DNA of 64,000 nucleotides from contig JAUNVE010000001.1 in NCBI GenBank assembly GCA_030537795.1, positions 30,566 through 94,565 on the forward strand, read 5' to 3'. Source of the DNA: Actinomycetaceae bacterium. Lineage in GTDB: Bacteria > Actinomycetota > Actinomycetes > Actinomycetales > Actinomycetaceae. Numbering within the stretch: position 1 is the stretch's first letter; each line of letters opens with the position of its first letter. The position numbers and the translations under genes are program-made. Positions 16,857-26,115 of this stretch are shown piece by piece. A model generated the notes under the pieces. That model saw only the letters and a program-made list of their open reading frames with translations. It searched no databases and had not been told where the DNA came from.

Positions 16857-17483
16857 GTGACCGACCATTATTTTTCATCCAGCACCGCACCAACATCCGA
16901 TGAACTGATCCCCGTGACGATGGAAGTTCGCGGACGTACCTTCGATATGGTGACGGCCGACCGAGTCTTTTCCTCTCACCGACTAGATACCGGCACGAAA
17001 GCTCTCCTCACCGAAATTGCCGCGCCGACCGGTGGCCGCATTCTCGACCTCGGTTGCGGCTGGGGGCCGATCGCCGTATCACTGGCCAGCGAATGCCCCG
17101 ACTGCGAGATATGGGCAGTAGATATCAACAAGCGAGCGCTCGCCCTCACCTCCAAAAACGCCAAACGTAATAACTGCCCTCAAATTCGCGTCATGGAAGC
17201 TGACATTGCACTAGAAACAGCATTGAAGAACGGTGTGACCTTCGACTCCATCTGGTCTAACCCACCGGTTCGCATCGGCAAACGCGCGCTGCGTCAGATG
17301 CTCACCGCCTGGCTTCAGCTACTGTCGGATGACGGTACTGCCTGGCTCGTCGTAGCACGAAATCTAGGCGCAGACTCTTTGATCAAATGGCTCAATATTG
17401 AAGGCTGGCAGGCGCGTAAAGAGCATTCCAAGAAGGGCTACCGCATCATTTCGGTCAGGCGCACGGCCTCATCTGCCACCTGA
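16857..17483 (+). CDS. RsmC-like class I methyltransferase
   Basis: A 208-residue SAM-dependent methyltransferase of the MTS (small) family that includes 16S rRNA guanine-N2 methyltransferase RsmC. Motif I is DLGCGWGPIAV (about 63-73), the acidic motif II is AVDINKRA, and the catalytic motif is SNPPVRIGK (about 133-141), the NPP[FY]-type signature of N2-guanine and related N-methyltransferases. The target nucleotide cannot be read from the sequence. The last 46 bases overlap the end of miaA on the other strand. It occupies the place where dapF often sits in actinobacteria. Confidence 0.8.
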   Translation: MTDHYFSSSTAPTSDELIPVTMEVRGRTFDMVTADRVFSSHRLDTGTKALLTEIAAPTGGRILDLGCGWGPIAVSLASECPDCEIWAVDINKRALALTSKNAKRNNCPQIRVMEADIALETALKNGVTFDSIWSNPPVRIGKRALRQMLTAWLQLLSDDGTAWLVVARNLGADSLIKWLNIEGWQARKEHSKKGYRIISVRRTASSAT

Positions 17484-18364
17484 GTATCATCATATCCGGT
17501 GGCGTCAACCCAGTGAATACGTGGGTCGCGGCGGAACCACTTAATCTGGCGACGGACCAGACGACGCGTTTGTAGGCAGACATCTTCGCGCGCTTCGCGC
17601 TCACTACAACGGCCGCGAATGAAGTTGATGACGGAAGGATACCCGGTAGCCCGGGATGCCGTCGGAGCGTGCTCCAGGCCCTGTGCCATCAAGTGTCGCA
17701 CCTCATCGACAAATCCCTCCGCAAACATCGCCTCAGTGCGACGTTCAATACGAGCGTCCAAATCATCGTTATCCCGCCGAATCCCAATGAGAAAGGCCGG
17801 ACGGGCGAATTCATATGACGGCAGAGTGGCTGTAAACGGTTTCCCCGTGATCTCAATGACTTCCAAAGCACGCACAACCCGTCGCGTGTTATTGGGATGG
17901 ACCGCGTTGGCAGCCCGCGGATCAACCTGTCGCAGGCGCTCATATAGAGCTTCCGCTCCCTCGGATTCAGCTTCACGCATTAACCGCTCGCGCACCAACG
18001 GATCTGTGCCGGGAAACTCCATGCGGTCGAATAGTGCGCGTGCATACAGTCCCGATCCTCCAACCGCAATAGGCGTGTTGCCGCGTTTCTCAATGGCGTC
18101 AACGTCGCCGCGGGCAGCCTGCTGATAGCGCGCAACCGACGCCACCTGGGAGATATCTAAGACGTCTATTTGATGATGCGCAATGGCATTGCGCTGGCTC
18201 GCGGGTGGTTTGGCTGTGCCAATATCCATCCCGCGATACAGGGCAAACGCATCCATAGATACGATTTCGCCAGCACCATCGGACCACTGCTGTGCCCGCT
18301 GTGCAAGCGTAAATGCGACAGTGGATTTCCCTGACGCGCTCGGTCCCACAATGCCTATCATCAC
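17438..18364 (-). CDS. miaA: tRNA dimethylallyltransferase
   Basis: Transfers a dimethylallyl group to A37 of tRNAs that read UNN codons, giving i6A. The 308-residue protein starts with the P-loop GPSASGKST (about 7-15), followed by the catalytic Asp in MDAFALYRGMDIGTAKP and the GSGLYARAL motif; the C-terminal DEVRHLMAQGLE region contacts tRNA. The start is GTG at 18364 or the next ATG. TAGGGT lies exactly six bases before the GTG, suggesting a leaderless mRNA. The product is the substrate of MiaB, encoded nearby. Confidence 0.95.
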   Translation of the reverse strand: MMIGIVGPSASGKSTVAFTLAQRAQQWSDGAGEIVSMDAFALYRGMDIGTAKPPASQRNAIAHHQIDVLDISQVASVARYQQAARGDVDAIEKRGNTPIAVGGSGLYARALFDRMEFPGTDPLVRERLMREAESEGAEALYERLRQVDPRAANAVHPNNTRRVVRALEVIEITGKPFTATLPSYEFARPAFLIGIRRDNDDLDARIERRTEAMFAEGFVDEVRHLMAQGLEHAPTASRATGYPSVINFIRGRCSEREAREDVCLQTRRLVRRQIKWFRRDPRIHWVDATGYDDTQVADEAVRLTEMMR

Positions 18365-18370
18365 GGCTTC

Positions 18371-18376
18371 ACCCTA
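18371..18376 (-). promoter_or_regulatory. -10 hexamer TAGGGT of miaA, likely leaderless
   Basis: TAGGGT on the minus strand ends six bases before the GTG start of miaA. No Shine-Dalgarno sequence is present. Confidence 0.5.
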
Positions 18377-18417
18377 ATGCTCTCGGACTCGAGGAGCAAC
18401 GTCGGTTGAAAAATCGT

Positions 18418-18423
18418 TACACT
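18418..18423 (+). promoter_or_regulatory. -10 hexamer TACACT, likely leaderless
   Basis: TACACT ends exactly six bases before the ATG of the first YbjN-domain gene, which lacks a ribosome site. Confidence 0.5.
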
Positions 18424-18429
18424 ACTAGC

Positions 18430-18894
18430 ATGACTTCGCGCACCGTCACTTTAACTCCGGTAACCGGAGCGACTGTGCGCGAATGCCTACAATCGATGGA
18501 GCTCACCTTCGCCACCTTTGAAGAAGACGCCTTCATCATCCCCTTCCGCCAGCATTCGGTGGTCATATCACGCGACACCGACCAACCTCGTCCATCCGAA
18601 TGGACCGCGCACACCTCGTGGAACCGCCGACTCAATATTTCCTATATGGCATTGGCCAAAAATGCGGTGCAGGGGCATAACGCAACCTCATACGCCCCCC
18701 TCATGACGCTGGTGGTTCCCGATGACGGCTACATTTATTTTTCACTATCCTGGGTATTTGGGTGGCGTGCAGGCGCAACGCGCGAGCAGATGGTTGCCGA
18801 AATCGGCATGTTGTTATCGTCGGTGGGGATGGCTTTTTCAACCTTGAACTCAACTTTTCACGATCCTTGGATGGAAGATGAGGAGTCCCCGTGA
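18430..18894 (+). CDS. YbjN-domain protein, first of a pair
   Basis: A 154-residue soluble protein resembling the YbjN domain family (a fold related to type III secretion chaperones; function unknown). Typical features are the N-terminal helix followed by the acidic FATFEEDAFIIPF strand pair and the C-terminal LLSSVGMAFSTLNSTF helix. The ATG at 18430 was chosen because the upstream frame has no signal and a -10 hexamer sits six bases before this ATG. It is joined to the next gene by a GTGA stop/start overlap. Both genes probably act together. Confidence 0.65.
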   Translation: MTSRTVTLTPVTGATVRECLQSMELTFATFEEDAFIIPFRQHSVVISRDTDQPRPSEWTAHTSWNRRLNISYMALAKNAVQGHNATSYAPLMTLVVPDDGYIYFSLSWVFGWRAGATREQMVAEIGMLLSSVGMAFSTLNSTFHDPWMEDEESP

Positions 18895-19619
18895 ATAAGT
18901 GGAATCCTCTTAATCGCATTGTCAACACCGTCAAAAATGCGTGGGATACCGCTCAAAAATCGACCGTTTTCAAATCGCGAATCCGCCGGTTCACGACCTC
19001 GCAAAACCGTCAATCGAGTGGACCGCAAGCGGGAAGTTCACCAAGGCCACCAGCGCGGGCCACACAGTCCGAAACCGCCGGTAACCGGGCCAATAATAAC
19101 CCGGCAAAAGGACCGGGTAATAGCAGTGGGGCCGCAAGTTTAGTGCGCCAAGAAGAGCTCCAGTTTCCCTTCACTTTTGACGACCTGCTGAAATTCGCTG
19201 AACGCGCCGATCTGACGATTACGGCTCAACACGAACCCTATATTCACGCAATCGTTGATGATCTGGCACTTGCCATCTCTGTTTCACAGGACAATACCTG
19301 GCTGCTAGTGAAATCAGAGTTTCCGGTTCCACCGCCTGGCCTTCACAATCTGGAGCATATCGATACTGACCCGTCAACCGAAGAAATTGATCGTCAACTC
19401 CACGTGCTCATCGATGCAACAAATGAATGGAACTCCGCAACGATGTATCCCACAGCCTACGTTGACCGCACCGGCCACCAGTGGGTTATTCGCCTCGATA
19501 CCACGTTCTTTATTGCCGGTGGTCTCACGCTCAGCCAATTTCAAAGTCACATCGACACAGCCCGCTTCTACACCCGCGGAGCAATAACCCAACTGCCCAC
19601 CCTGATTCCACCCGTATAA
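18891..19619 (+). CDS. YbjN-domain protein with disordered N-terminus
   Basis: A 242-residue protein with a basic amphipathic N-terminal segment (about 1-35) and a Ser/Pro/Asn/Gly-rich low-complexity linker (about 36-85), followed by a YbjN-like domain (about 90-238) with FTFDDLLKFAERADL and the C-terminal LTLSQFQSHID. The GTG start overlaps the previous stop by four bases, so translation is coupled. The basic amphipathic head might bind a membrane or nucleic acid; that is only an inference. Function is unknown. Confidence 0.6.
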   Translation: MNKWNPLNRIVNTVKNAWDTAQKSTVFKSRIRRFTTSQNRQSSGPQAGSSPRPPARATQSETAGNRANNNPAKGPGNSSGAASLVRQEELQFPFTFDDLLKFAERADLTITAQHEPYIHAIVDDLALAISVSQDNTWLLVKSEFPVPPPGLHNLEHIDTDPSTEEIDRQLHVLIDATNEWNSATMYPTAYVDRTGHQWVIRLDTTFFIAGGLTLSQFQSHIDTARFYTRGAITQLPTLIPPV

Positions 19620-19661
19620 ACCACCCCGAGGTTCACCGCATCCGGCAGTTGACGGTGTCGA

Positions 19662-19681
19662 GCAGGCAATATTACGCCTGC
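19662..19681. terminator. Stem-loop between YbjN pair and miaB
   Basis: GCAGGC/GCCTGC stem with an 8-base loop, located between convergent genes. There is no T-run on either side. Confidence 0.3.
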
Positions 19682-19783
19682 GCCCCCTCCGGCACGCACG
19701 CGGCACTCATACGCCCTCCGTCGACGTTAAGAGAGTCTACCCGCGGCAGGCGGAGCCCTGCGGCGGTGGAGGATTCTGTGGAT

Positions 19784-21298
19784 CTAAGCGCGGCGCAGTA
19801 CGGGAATGCCGAGGCTTACCGTATTGGGATCCGATTGGGTATGTGCCTGTTTCCAGGCATCCCCCGCACGAGTTCGACGCACGGAGAACAAGCCACCGTT
19901 TAATCCTGAATCTGCAACCAGGTGATGCGGGGCCGCGTACGTTACCCGCGCGCGTACCATGTCGCCCGGTCGCACATCCTCGCCAAACGTATAACCGTAC
20001 GGTAAACCGATATGAACCAGTCGATTATCACGTGCCCGCCCCGAAATCCGCTGCGACTCGTGGTCTTTGCGTCCGTCGGATTCTCCAATTAGCACTTCGA
20101 CCTCGCGGCCATTCCAGCGGGCGGCGTCCTCCTCGCTAATGCGTTCTTGAAGCCTCACCAACCGCTCGTAACGATCCTGCATGACGTCCGGAGGAATCTG
20201 ATCCGCCATATCAGCAGCCGGCGTGCCCGGACGCGGAGAATACTGGAAAGTATATGCCGACGTGAACCGCGATTTTTCAACGGCATCCAGAGTTTGCTGG
20301 AAATCTTCTTCGGTTTCACCGGGGAATCCGACGATAATATCAGTGGTGATAGCCGCTTCCGGTATCGCCTCACGAACGCGAGAAAGAATACCGTCAAATT
20401 TACTCATCCGATACGACCGACGCATCTTCCGCAAAATCCGATCCGAACCAGATTGCAAAGGCATATGCAGGCTTGGCATCACAGTCGGAGTTTCTGCCAT
20501 CGCCTCAATCACGTCATCGGAGAAGGCAGCTGGATGCGGGCTAGTAAACCGAACTCGCTCGAGACCATCAACTCGACCCACTGCTCGTAGCAGTTGCGCA
20601 AACGCTCCGCGCTCACCAAAACTCACGCCATAGGAGTTCACGTTCTGCCCCAAAAGCGTCACCTCTATCGCTCCCTGCGCGACGACGGCTTCGACCTCGG
20701 CCAAAATATCGCCGGGGCGGCGATCTCGTTCTTTGCCGCGCAGATGCGGCACGATGCAAAACGTACAGGTGTTATTGCAGCCGACAGAAATCGACACCCA
20801 CGCGGCATAGGCAGACTCGCGGCGAGTCGGAAGCGTCGACGGAAAGACCTTGAGCGATTCTTCAATTTCAACCGCTGCTTCACGGTTATGCGCGGCCCGT
20901 TTGAGCAGGGCGGGCAATACGTCAATATTGTGGGTACCAAACACTACGTCCACCCAGGGCGCCCTCTTGACGATATCTTCACGCATCTGCTGAGCTAGAC
21001 ACCCGCCCACAGCGATCTGCATATCGGGCCGTTCGCGCTTAACCTGCGCGAGTTGCCCCAGGTTGCCGAATAGCCGGTTGGCGGCATTTTCCCTTACCGA
21101 ACAGGTGTTGATGACAACGACGTCGGCTCCCCCGTCGCCCGCCGACGTGGCGCGCGACGCCGCTTGCGGCACTTCATCGACGGGACGGAGTCCCTCAACT
21201 TCCAACAGGCCCGCCATACGCTCAGAATCGTGCACATTCATTTGGCACCCCAGCGTACGCACAAGGTATGTGCGTGGAATATCATTCATTGCTGTCAT
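19784..21298 (-). CDS. miaB: tRNA-2-methylthio-N6-dimethylallyladenosine synthase
   Basis: Radical-SAM methylthiotransferase that converts i6A37 to ms2i6A37 in tRNA. The 504-residue protein has the three N-terminal cluster cysteines (in LGCQMN, VINTCSV and GGCLAQQ), the radical-SAM motif CNNTCTFC (about 175-182) followed by PHLRGKE, and a C-terminal TRAM domain. The last ~60 residues extend past TRAM and look unstructured. The start may be the ATG at 21298 or at 21289. Its substrate is made by MiaA, encoded 1.4 kb away on the same strand. Confidence 0.95.
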   Translation of the reverse strand: MTAMNDIPRTYLVRTLGCQMNVHDSERMAGLLEVEGLRPVDEVPQAASRATSAGDGGADVVVINTCSVRENAANRLFGNLGQLAQVKRERPDMQIAVGGCLAQQMREDIVKRAPWVDVVFGTHNIDVLPALLKRAAHNREAAVEIEESLKVFPSTLPTRRESAYAAWVSISVGCNNTCTFCIVPHLRGKERDRRPGDILAEVEAVVAQGAIEVTLLGQNVNSYGVSFGERGAFAQLLRAVGRVDGLERVRFTSPHPAAFSDDVIEAMAETPTVMPSLHMPLQSGSDRILRKMRRSYRMSKFDGILSRVREAIPEAAITTDIIVGFPGETEEDFQQTLDAVEKSRFTSAYTFQYSPRPGTPAADMADQIPPDVMQDRYERLVRLQERISEEDAARWNGREVEVLIGESDGRKDHESQRISGRARDNRLVHIGLPYGYTFGEDVRPGDMVRARVTYAAPHHLVADSGLNGGLFSVRRTRAGDAWKQAHTQSDPNTVSLGIPVLRRA

Positions 21299-21299
21299 T

Positions 21300-21312
21300 G
21301 AGGTGTCACCTC
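21300..21312. promoter_or_regulatory. Palindrome at miaB start
   Basis: GAGGTG-T-CACCTC is a perfect 13-base dyad directly before the miaB start codon. It contains the only ribosome-site-like sequence for miaB, so a hairpin there could limit initiation, or a protein could bind it. Confidence 0.35.
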
Positions 21313-21455
21313 ATCCTTCAGTGAAATCAATACGCCGAGTCCGGTGCTCCAACTTGCCTACACATCGTTTCACACGTGTTTCGGTGCGGCAAAACGGTCT
21401 TCTGCCGTGTTCGCCACATGCGGGTATTCTGTTTCTCACACCAAGAGGAGTTGTT

Positions 21456-22835
21456 ATGCACGAGGTTTTCACCACCACGGGACCAGTGAAAGGCCACCGC
21501 CATCCCGCTGAGCCATCGTGTATCCGCTTCATTGGCATCCCCTACGCGGCTGCGCCAATTGACGACCTGTGGCTCAAAGAGCCCGTCCCGCATCCGGGGT
21601 GGACTAAGCCGCGCGACTGCTCGCATCCCGGCCCAACGCCGCAGCGGCGCCCATACAGAGAAGACGCCGTGCTAGTCGACGAGTCAATACCGGGAGACGA
21701 AATTCTCAACCTCAATATTTTTGCTCCCGACGGCGCCAACAAGGCACCGGTACTCGTGTGGATACACGGGGGTGGTTTCAAAGCGGGCGTCGCATTTTCG
21801 CCGCTATCTGATGGCCGCGAATTCACACGCCAAGGCATTGTGGTGGTATCGATCTCCTATCGCCTGGGATTTGAAGGATTTGGGTGGGTTGAAGATGCCC
21901 CCGCGAATCGGGGACTACTGGACCAGCAGGCAGCCTTGCAATGGGTCCAGGACAATATCGCAGCTTTCGGCGCAGACCCGACACGCGTCACCATCGCCGG
22001 TCAAAGCGCCGGCGGAGGTTCGGTGTTGGCGCACCTGGTGATGACGCGATCACAGCCCTTGTTTTCTCGCGCAATCTCAATGTCGGGAGTGCTCCCTCCC
22101 CTACTCGAAAGCGAAGCCCACCGTCGCGCAGGCATCGTGGCGGATGAGCTCAACACAGGTTTAACCATCGAGCAGCTTCGCCCCTATCGCAGCAGACTTA
22201 TCGACGCGGAAATAGTAGCCGAAAAAATGATCTTCTCGCGGTGGCCAGGACCGGTAGAATTCGTGCGAGAGCGGCTCTCCATGATCCCCATGAGTGACCT
22301 GCCCTTTATCCCGTGGCAAGATTCATCGGTGCTACCAGTATCGATTATGGAGGGCGCCCAACGTGGCCTGGGGGCAGATAAACCTCTCCTCATGACGTCG
22401 ACGCGTGAGGAATTCACCGGCGACATGGAATTTCTGGCCGATAACTTCAATCACCTTGACGCGGTTGATTTACTAACAGCCGCGGGAATGGAAAATGCAA
22501 AGGCATATCTGGCCGCCCATCCGCGCGCGGTATCGACCTGCGAAATAGTGGGACAGATCGTAACAGACGCATTTTTTACCTGGCCTGTCCAAGACCTTAA
22601 ACATATTCGCGACAGCTTCAATGCGCAGACCGAAACTCAGATTTTCACCTGGTGTCCGGGGCTCGACAATCCGGCAGCACCTCAACAGTTGCAATGGGCT
22701 CGTCACTGCATTGATATTCCCTTTGCGTGGAATCTTCTCGACACACCCATGGCACGTCTACTTGTTGGTGAAGCCCCGCCCTCCGACCTGGCGTATCAAA
22801 CACACCGTATGTGGGTGGACTTTATCACCGGTTAG
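21456..22835 (+). CDS. Type-B carboxylesterase/lipase
   Basis: An alpha/beta hydrolase of the carboxylesterase family (459 residues). The oxyanion-hole motif WIHGGGF lies at about 103, the nucleophile Ser in IAGQSAGGG at about 184, and the Glu/Asp of the triad probably in STREEFTGD near 315. The C-terminal His is likely in WARHCIDIPF, near 427. The ATG follows AAGAGGAG by five bases, which defines the start although the frame is open further upstream. No signal peptide is present, so it is probably cytosolic. The substrate is unknown. Confidence 0.85.
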   Translation: MHEVFTTTGPVKGHRHPAEPSCIRFIGIPYAAAPIDDLWLKEPVPHPGWTKPRDCSHPGPTPQRRPYREDAVLVDESIPGDEILNLNIFAPDGANKAPVLVWIHGGGFKAGVAFSPLSDGREFTRQGIVVVSISYRLGFEGFGWVEDAPANRGLLDQQAALQWVQDNIAAFGADPTRVTIAGQSAGGGSVLAHLVMTRSQPLFSRAISMSGVLPPLLESEAHRRAGIVADELNTGLTIEQLRPYRSRLIDAEIVAEKMIFSRWPGPVEFVRERLSMIPMSDLPFIPWQDSSVLPVSIMEGAQRGLGADKPLLMTSTREEFTGDMEFLADNFNHLDAVDLLTAAGMENAKAYLAAHPRAVSTCEIVGQIVTDAFFTWPVQDLKHIRDSFNAQTETQIFTWCPGLDNPAAPQQLQWARHCIDIPFAWNLLDTPMARLLVGEAPPSDLAYQTHRMWVDFITG

Positions 22836-22873
22836 AATAGACAAATACTGATTACGCATGGTGGAGGTTTGCA

Positions 22874-23563
22874 ATGGGACCACAGATGTACTTTTGGCCC
22901 GCGCTGGGAAGCCTTCTTCTAGCCACCGGCCTATCGGGACTAGTCGGACTGGAACGACAGTTGCGTCACAAAAACGCCGGCATCCGCACCATTGCGCTGG
23001 TAGGTTTTGGTGCCTGCCTGTTCACCATCTCCGGCAAATACGGTTTCGAAACAGGGTTTGGTCGCGGCGCCGATATGTCGCGTATCGCCGCACAAGTGGT
23101 ATCAGGAGTCGGCTTTCTTGGTGCCGGCCTGATTTTTGTTCATAAGGACTCGGTGCGGGGGTTGACGACAGCCGCTTCCATCTGGGTTTCCGCAGCCATC
23201 GGAGTGGCCTGTGGCGCTGGGCTCGAAGCAATCGCCCTCGCCGGCACGGGGGTCTATTTTGTCCTCACGTTCCTATTGCCGCCGGTCATTAAGTACCTGC
23301 CCGACGGTTCAGAAAACCGTGCGGTAACAGTTGACTACATCGAACACAAAGGCATGCTGCGCAAGATTCTGTTTAGCGCAACCAATCTCGGCTATGAAGC
23401 CCAGATTCTTTCATCCCGACGTATACCGGAAACCTCTCCGAAGCAAGTACGCGTAGCATTCCGCTTTAGCGGCCGCCGCAACCTCGATGACCTGGTATCC
23501 GATATCGGTTCCATTCCCGGCGTTGAAACGGTACTCATCGAGCCGCTCGAAGAGATCGACTAA
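22874..23563 (+). CDS. MgtC/SapB family membrane protein
   Basis: A 229-residue membrane protein. The N-terminal half has about four to five hydrophobic helices with the family motifs GLSGLVGLERQLRHK and GVGFLGAGLIF, and the C-terminal ~90 residues form an ACT-like cytosolic domain. MgtC proteins in pathogens help survival at low Mg2+ by acting on F-type ATP synthase; SapB-type relatives have no known function. GTGGAGG precedes the ATG. It lies 38 bases after the esterase and is probably co-transcribed. No Mg2+ riboswitch is visible. Confidence 0.85.
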   Translation: MGPQMYFWPALGSLLLATGLSGLVGLERQLRHKNAGIRTIALVGFGACLFTISGKYGFETGFGRGADMSRIAAQVVSGVGFLGAGLIFVHKDSVRGLTTAASIWVSAAIGVACGAGLEAIALAGTGVYFVLTFLLPPVIKYLPDGSENRAVTVDYIEHKGMLRKILFSATNLGYEAQILSSRRIPETSPKQVRVAFRFSGRRNLDDLVSDIGSIPGVETVLIEPLEEID

Positions 23564-23654
23564 AGCAAGCCACGCGCTGCGCGAACTCTGCGCGGCAGTC
23601 CGCTGAAATCACAGTGGCATCTCGCGCTACCGGTCACTGACTGCGTCCGTTAGC

Positions 23655-24188
23655 CTAGCGGACACGGCGGGATTCATAGGCCTGGGCTTCCCCCTTCATG
23701 ATTGCCAGGACGATGGTCAATATCTGTGACACTGCGCATCTGCGGACGTGAGAGCGGTCACCGCTGAAATGGTAGTGATATGTGCGAGATAAGTCATCTG
23801 CGCGTCGATAAACCGACAGAAACACGGTGCCGGCTTCATGGCCATCAGCCGGACCGGGCCCGGCAACGCCGGTGGTTGCCACTGCGTAGTCCGCATCGTA
23901 TAGGCGGCACGCGCCGCGCGCCATCATGGTCGCCGTATCGGGATCAACCGGGCCTGCCGTCCGCAAGTGCCCGGCATCGACTCCCAAAACCGAGTTTTTC
24001 GTATCTGTGGCATAGGTACACGCCCCGCCCCTCACGCATGTGGATGCGCCCGGCGTATCAACCAAGGTTGCACACACCAAACCTCCGGTTAATGATTCGG
24101 CAGTCGCGATAGTGTGGCCGGATCGTGTTAGGTGCTCGACGACTGCGCGCGAAAGCTGCGCAAGTGACTCGTCATTCAACGCCGTCAC
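23655..24188 (-). CDS. pncC: CinA-type nicotinamide-nucleotide amidohydrolase
   Basis: A 177-residue stand-alone CinA C-terminal domain, which deamidates nicotinamide mononucleotide in NAD recycling. The family motifs TAESLTGGL (about 29-37), VRGGACTYATDTKNSVLGV and ATTGVAGPGP are intact. The GTG start lies within recX (17-base overlap), so recA, recX and this gene form one operon. In many bacteria cinA lies upstream of recA; here it comes last. Confidence 0.85.
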   Translation of the reverse strand: MTALNDESLAQLSRAVVEHLTRSGHTIATAESLTGGLVCATLVDTPGASTCVRGGACTYATDTKNSVLGVDAGHLRTAGPVDPDTATMMARGACRLYDADYAVATTGVAGPGPADGHEAGTVFLSVYRRADDLSRTYHYHFSGDRSHVRRCAVSQILTIVLAIMKGEAQAYESRRVR

Positions 24189-24771
24189 CTTCCTCTAAAA
24201 GTTCCGTCACCACCGATATTGCCAGCCCGGGAGAATAACCTTTACGCGCCAGCATCGACACCAGCCGACGAAACTTCCTATCTCGTTCAACCGATGCCAT
24301 CGACCGTATCCGCCGCTGCGCGAAATCCATCGCCACCGACCTTATCGATTCTTCATCGACTTCTTCCATGGCCACTTCAATAATGTGCGGTGGAATCTGT
24401 TTGCGGTGCAATTGTTCGACGAGGGCGCGTCCCACCAGTCCCCTTTCGGCGTGGCGGGTGCGAACGAGCATACGGGCATATCGTTCATCATTTAACAGGT
24501 CGAGTTCGACGAGTCGATCAAGGGCGGCATCAATGGCTTCTTCGTGAAAGCCTCGTTCATCAAGTTTCGCCCGGCACTCTCCCACCGACCGATCTTGACG
24601 GTCGAGAAGCCGTAGCGCGGCTTCTTTTGCCGCCTCACGCGCTTCGTCTCCCCGGAGGCTAGCTGCCCATTCGCGTCGCGCTTGGCGTCGTTCCTGCCGT
24701 CGAATCGCTGCCTGACGCCGGTCACGGTTTTTCTTCGGCCGATCGCCTAAGTCATCACCGTAATACACCAT
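24172..24771 (-). CDS. recX: RecA regulator RecX
   Basis: A 199-residue helical protein that binds RecA filaments and limits their extension. It has the family's repeated three-helix units: the AALRLLDRQDRSVGECRAKL unit at about 51-70, the LDRLVELDLLNDERYARM unit and the C-terminal LVSMLARKGYSPGLAI unit. The first ~45 residues are Arg-rich. Its ATG overlaps the recA stop (TAATG), so translation is coupled to recA. Confidence 0.9.
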   Translation of the reverse strand: MVYYGDDLGDRPKKNRDRRQAAIRRQERRQARREWAASLRGDEAREAAKEAALRLLDRQDRSVGECRAKLDERGFHEEAIDAALDRLVELDLLNDERYARMLVRTRHAERGLVGRALVEQLHRKQIPPHIIEVAMEEVDEESIRSVAMDFAQRRIRSMASVERDRKFRRLVSMLARKGYSPGLAISVVTELLEEGDGVE

Positions 24772-25904
24772 TAGAATCCGGCATCCTCAGCGGGATCGAT
24801 GGCCGGTTTCTTTGCTCGGCCTTTTTTCTTGCCCTTATTACCCGCGCTGCTGGCTCCTTCTTTTACGGAGTCTGCATCTGCGTCACCATCGGCGTGTGAT
24901 GCCGGTGCCTCGCGGATGCCGAGTTCGACAAGGATGCGATCTTCGATCTCATCGGCGAGTTCAGGATTATCTTTGAGGAAATTCCTCACATTCTCTTTCC
25001 CTTGGCCCAGTTGATCGGAACCGTAGGTGTACCACGATCCTGACTTCTTAATGATCTTGGTATCCGTTCCCATATCGATAATGGAGCCCTCGCGGGAAAT
25101 GCCCTGACCGTAAAGAATATCGAATTCCGCCTGCTTAAACGGGGGTGCCATCTTGTTTTTAACAATCTTCGCCCGCGTGCGGTTACCGACCGGATTGCCC
25201 TGTTCTTTCAGAGTCTCGATTCGACGCACATCAATACGCACTGAAGAGTAGAACTTCAGAGCTTTACCACCGGTGGTCGTCTCCGGAGACCCGAAGAACA
25301 CCCCGATTTTTTCCCGTAATTGGTTAATGAAGATGGCGCTCGTTCCAGTGCCAGATAGCGCGCCCGTGATTTTCCGCAGTGCTTGGGACATCAAACGCGC
25401 CTGCAAGCCCACGTGCGAGTCCCCCATTTCGCCCTCAATCTCCGCTTTGGGTACCAGCGCTGCAACCGAGTCGATAACAATAATGTCAATGCCACCCGAG
25501 CGAATGAGCATATCCGCAATCTCGAGCGCTTGCTCCCCGGTATCCGGTTGTGAAACGAGAAGTTCGTCGGTGTTAACCCCCAGTTTTTTCGCATATTCGG
25601 GGTCGAGGGCATGCTCGGCATCAATGAAGGCGGCATTACCCCCCATTTTTTGCGCCGACGCCACGGCGTGCAGGGCAACCGTAGTTTTACCCGAAGATTC
25701 AGGACCGTAGATTTCGATTACGCGGCCGCGTGGCAGGCCACCTACTCCGAGAGCAACGTCAAGCGCCAATGACCCGGTGGGAATTACTTTGACCGCCGGG
25801 CGGGAGTCATCTCCTAGCCTCATCACGGAACCTTTACCGAATTGCTTATCGATCTGGCTCAGTGCAAGTTCCAGTGCCTTATTGCGGTCTTTAGTGACAG
25901 CCAT
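24771..25904 (-). CDS. recA: Recombinase A
   Basis: DNA strand-exchange protein and co-protease for LexA. The 377-residue protein carries Walker [10 protein letters not shown] (about 68-76), Walker [11 protein letters not shown] and the L2-loop [11 protein letters not shown]. The C-terminal ~45 residues are Asp-rich then Lys-rich, as usual for this regulatory tail. TGGAGGAA precedes the ATG. A perfect LexA box lies 175 bases upstream and defines the SOS promoter. No intein is present. Confidence 0.98.
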   Translation of the reverse strand: MAVTKDRNKALELALSQIDKQFGKGSVMRLGDDSRPAVKVIPTGSLALDVALGVGGLPRGRVIEIYGPESSGKTTVALHAVASAQKMGGNAAFIDAEHALDPEYAKKLGVNTDELLVSQPDTGEQALEIADMLIRSGGIDIIVIDSVAALVPKAEIEGEMGDSHVGLQARLMSQALRKITGALSGTGTSAIFINQLREKIGVFFGSPETTTGGKALKFYSSVRIDVRRIETLKEQGNPVGNRTRAKIVKNKMAPPFKQAEFDILYGQGISREGSIIDMGTDTKIIKKSGSWYTYGSDQLGQGKENVRNFLKDNPELADEIEDRILVELGIREAPASHADGDADADSVKEGASSAGNKGKKKGRAKKPAIDPAEDAGF

Positions 25905-26052
25905 AGTATTCCTCCATAGGTCGGGCGCGCTCTCCGCACGCGTATATGTGCTGGTTTAGTATCAGCGTGTAGTCCCTCTCCGGGCACGCTCATCATGCTA
26001 TGTCCAACCACCGACATATCAGTGCTGTCACCACCGCTGTGGATAACCAGCC

Positions 26053-26067
26053 CTGTGCATAACACAG
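26053..26067. promoter_or_regulatory. Stem-loop in recA leader
   Basis: CTGTG-CATAA-CACAG is a perfect 5-bp hairpin just downstream of the presumed recA start of transcription. It may form in the 5' leader of recA mRNA; no role is known. Confidence 0.25.
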
Positions 26068-26072
26068 CCAGC

Positions 26073-26092
26073 ATAGTACGAACACGTGTTCG
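26073..26092 (-). promoter_or_regulatory. recA SOS promoter: LexA box with adjacent -10
   Basis: CGAACACGTGTTCG (26079-26092) is a perfect palindromic LexA box. TACTAT (26073-26078) follows it directly on the minus strand as a good -10, so the box fills the promoter spacer and bound LexA would exclude RNA polymerase. Confidence 0.85.
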
Positions 26093-26115
26093 AAGCATAA
26101 GTTATACGCGCGTGT

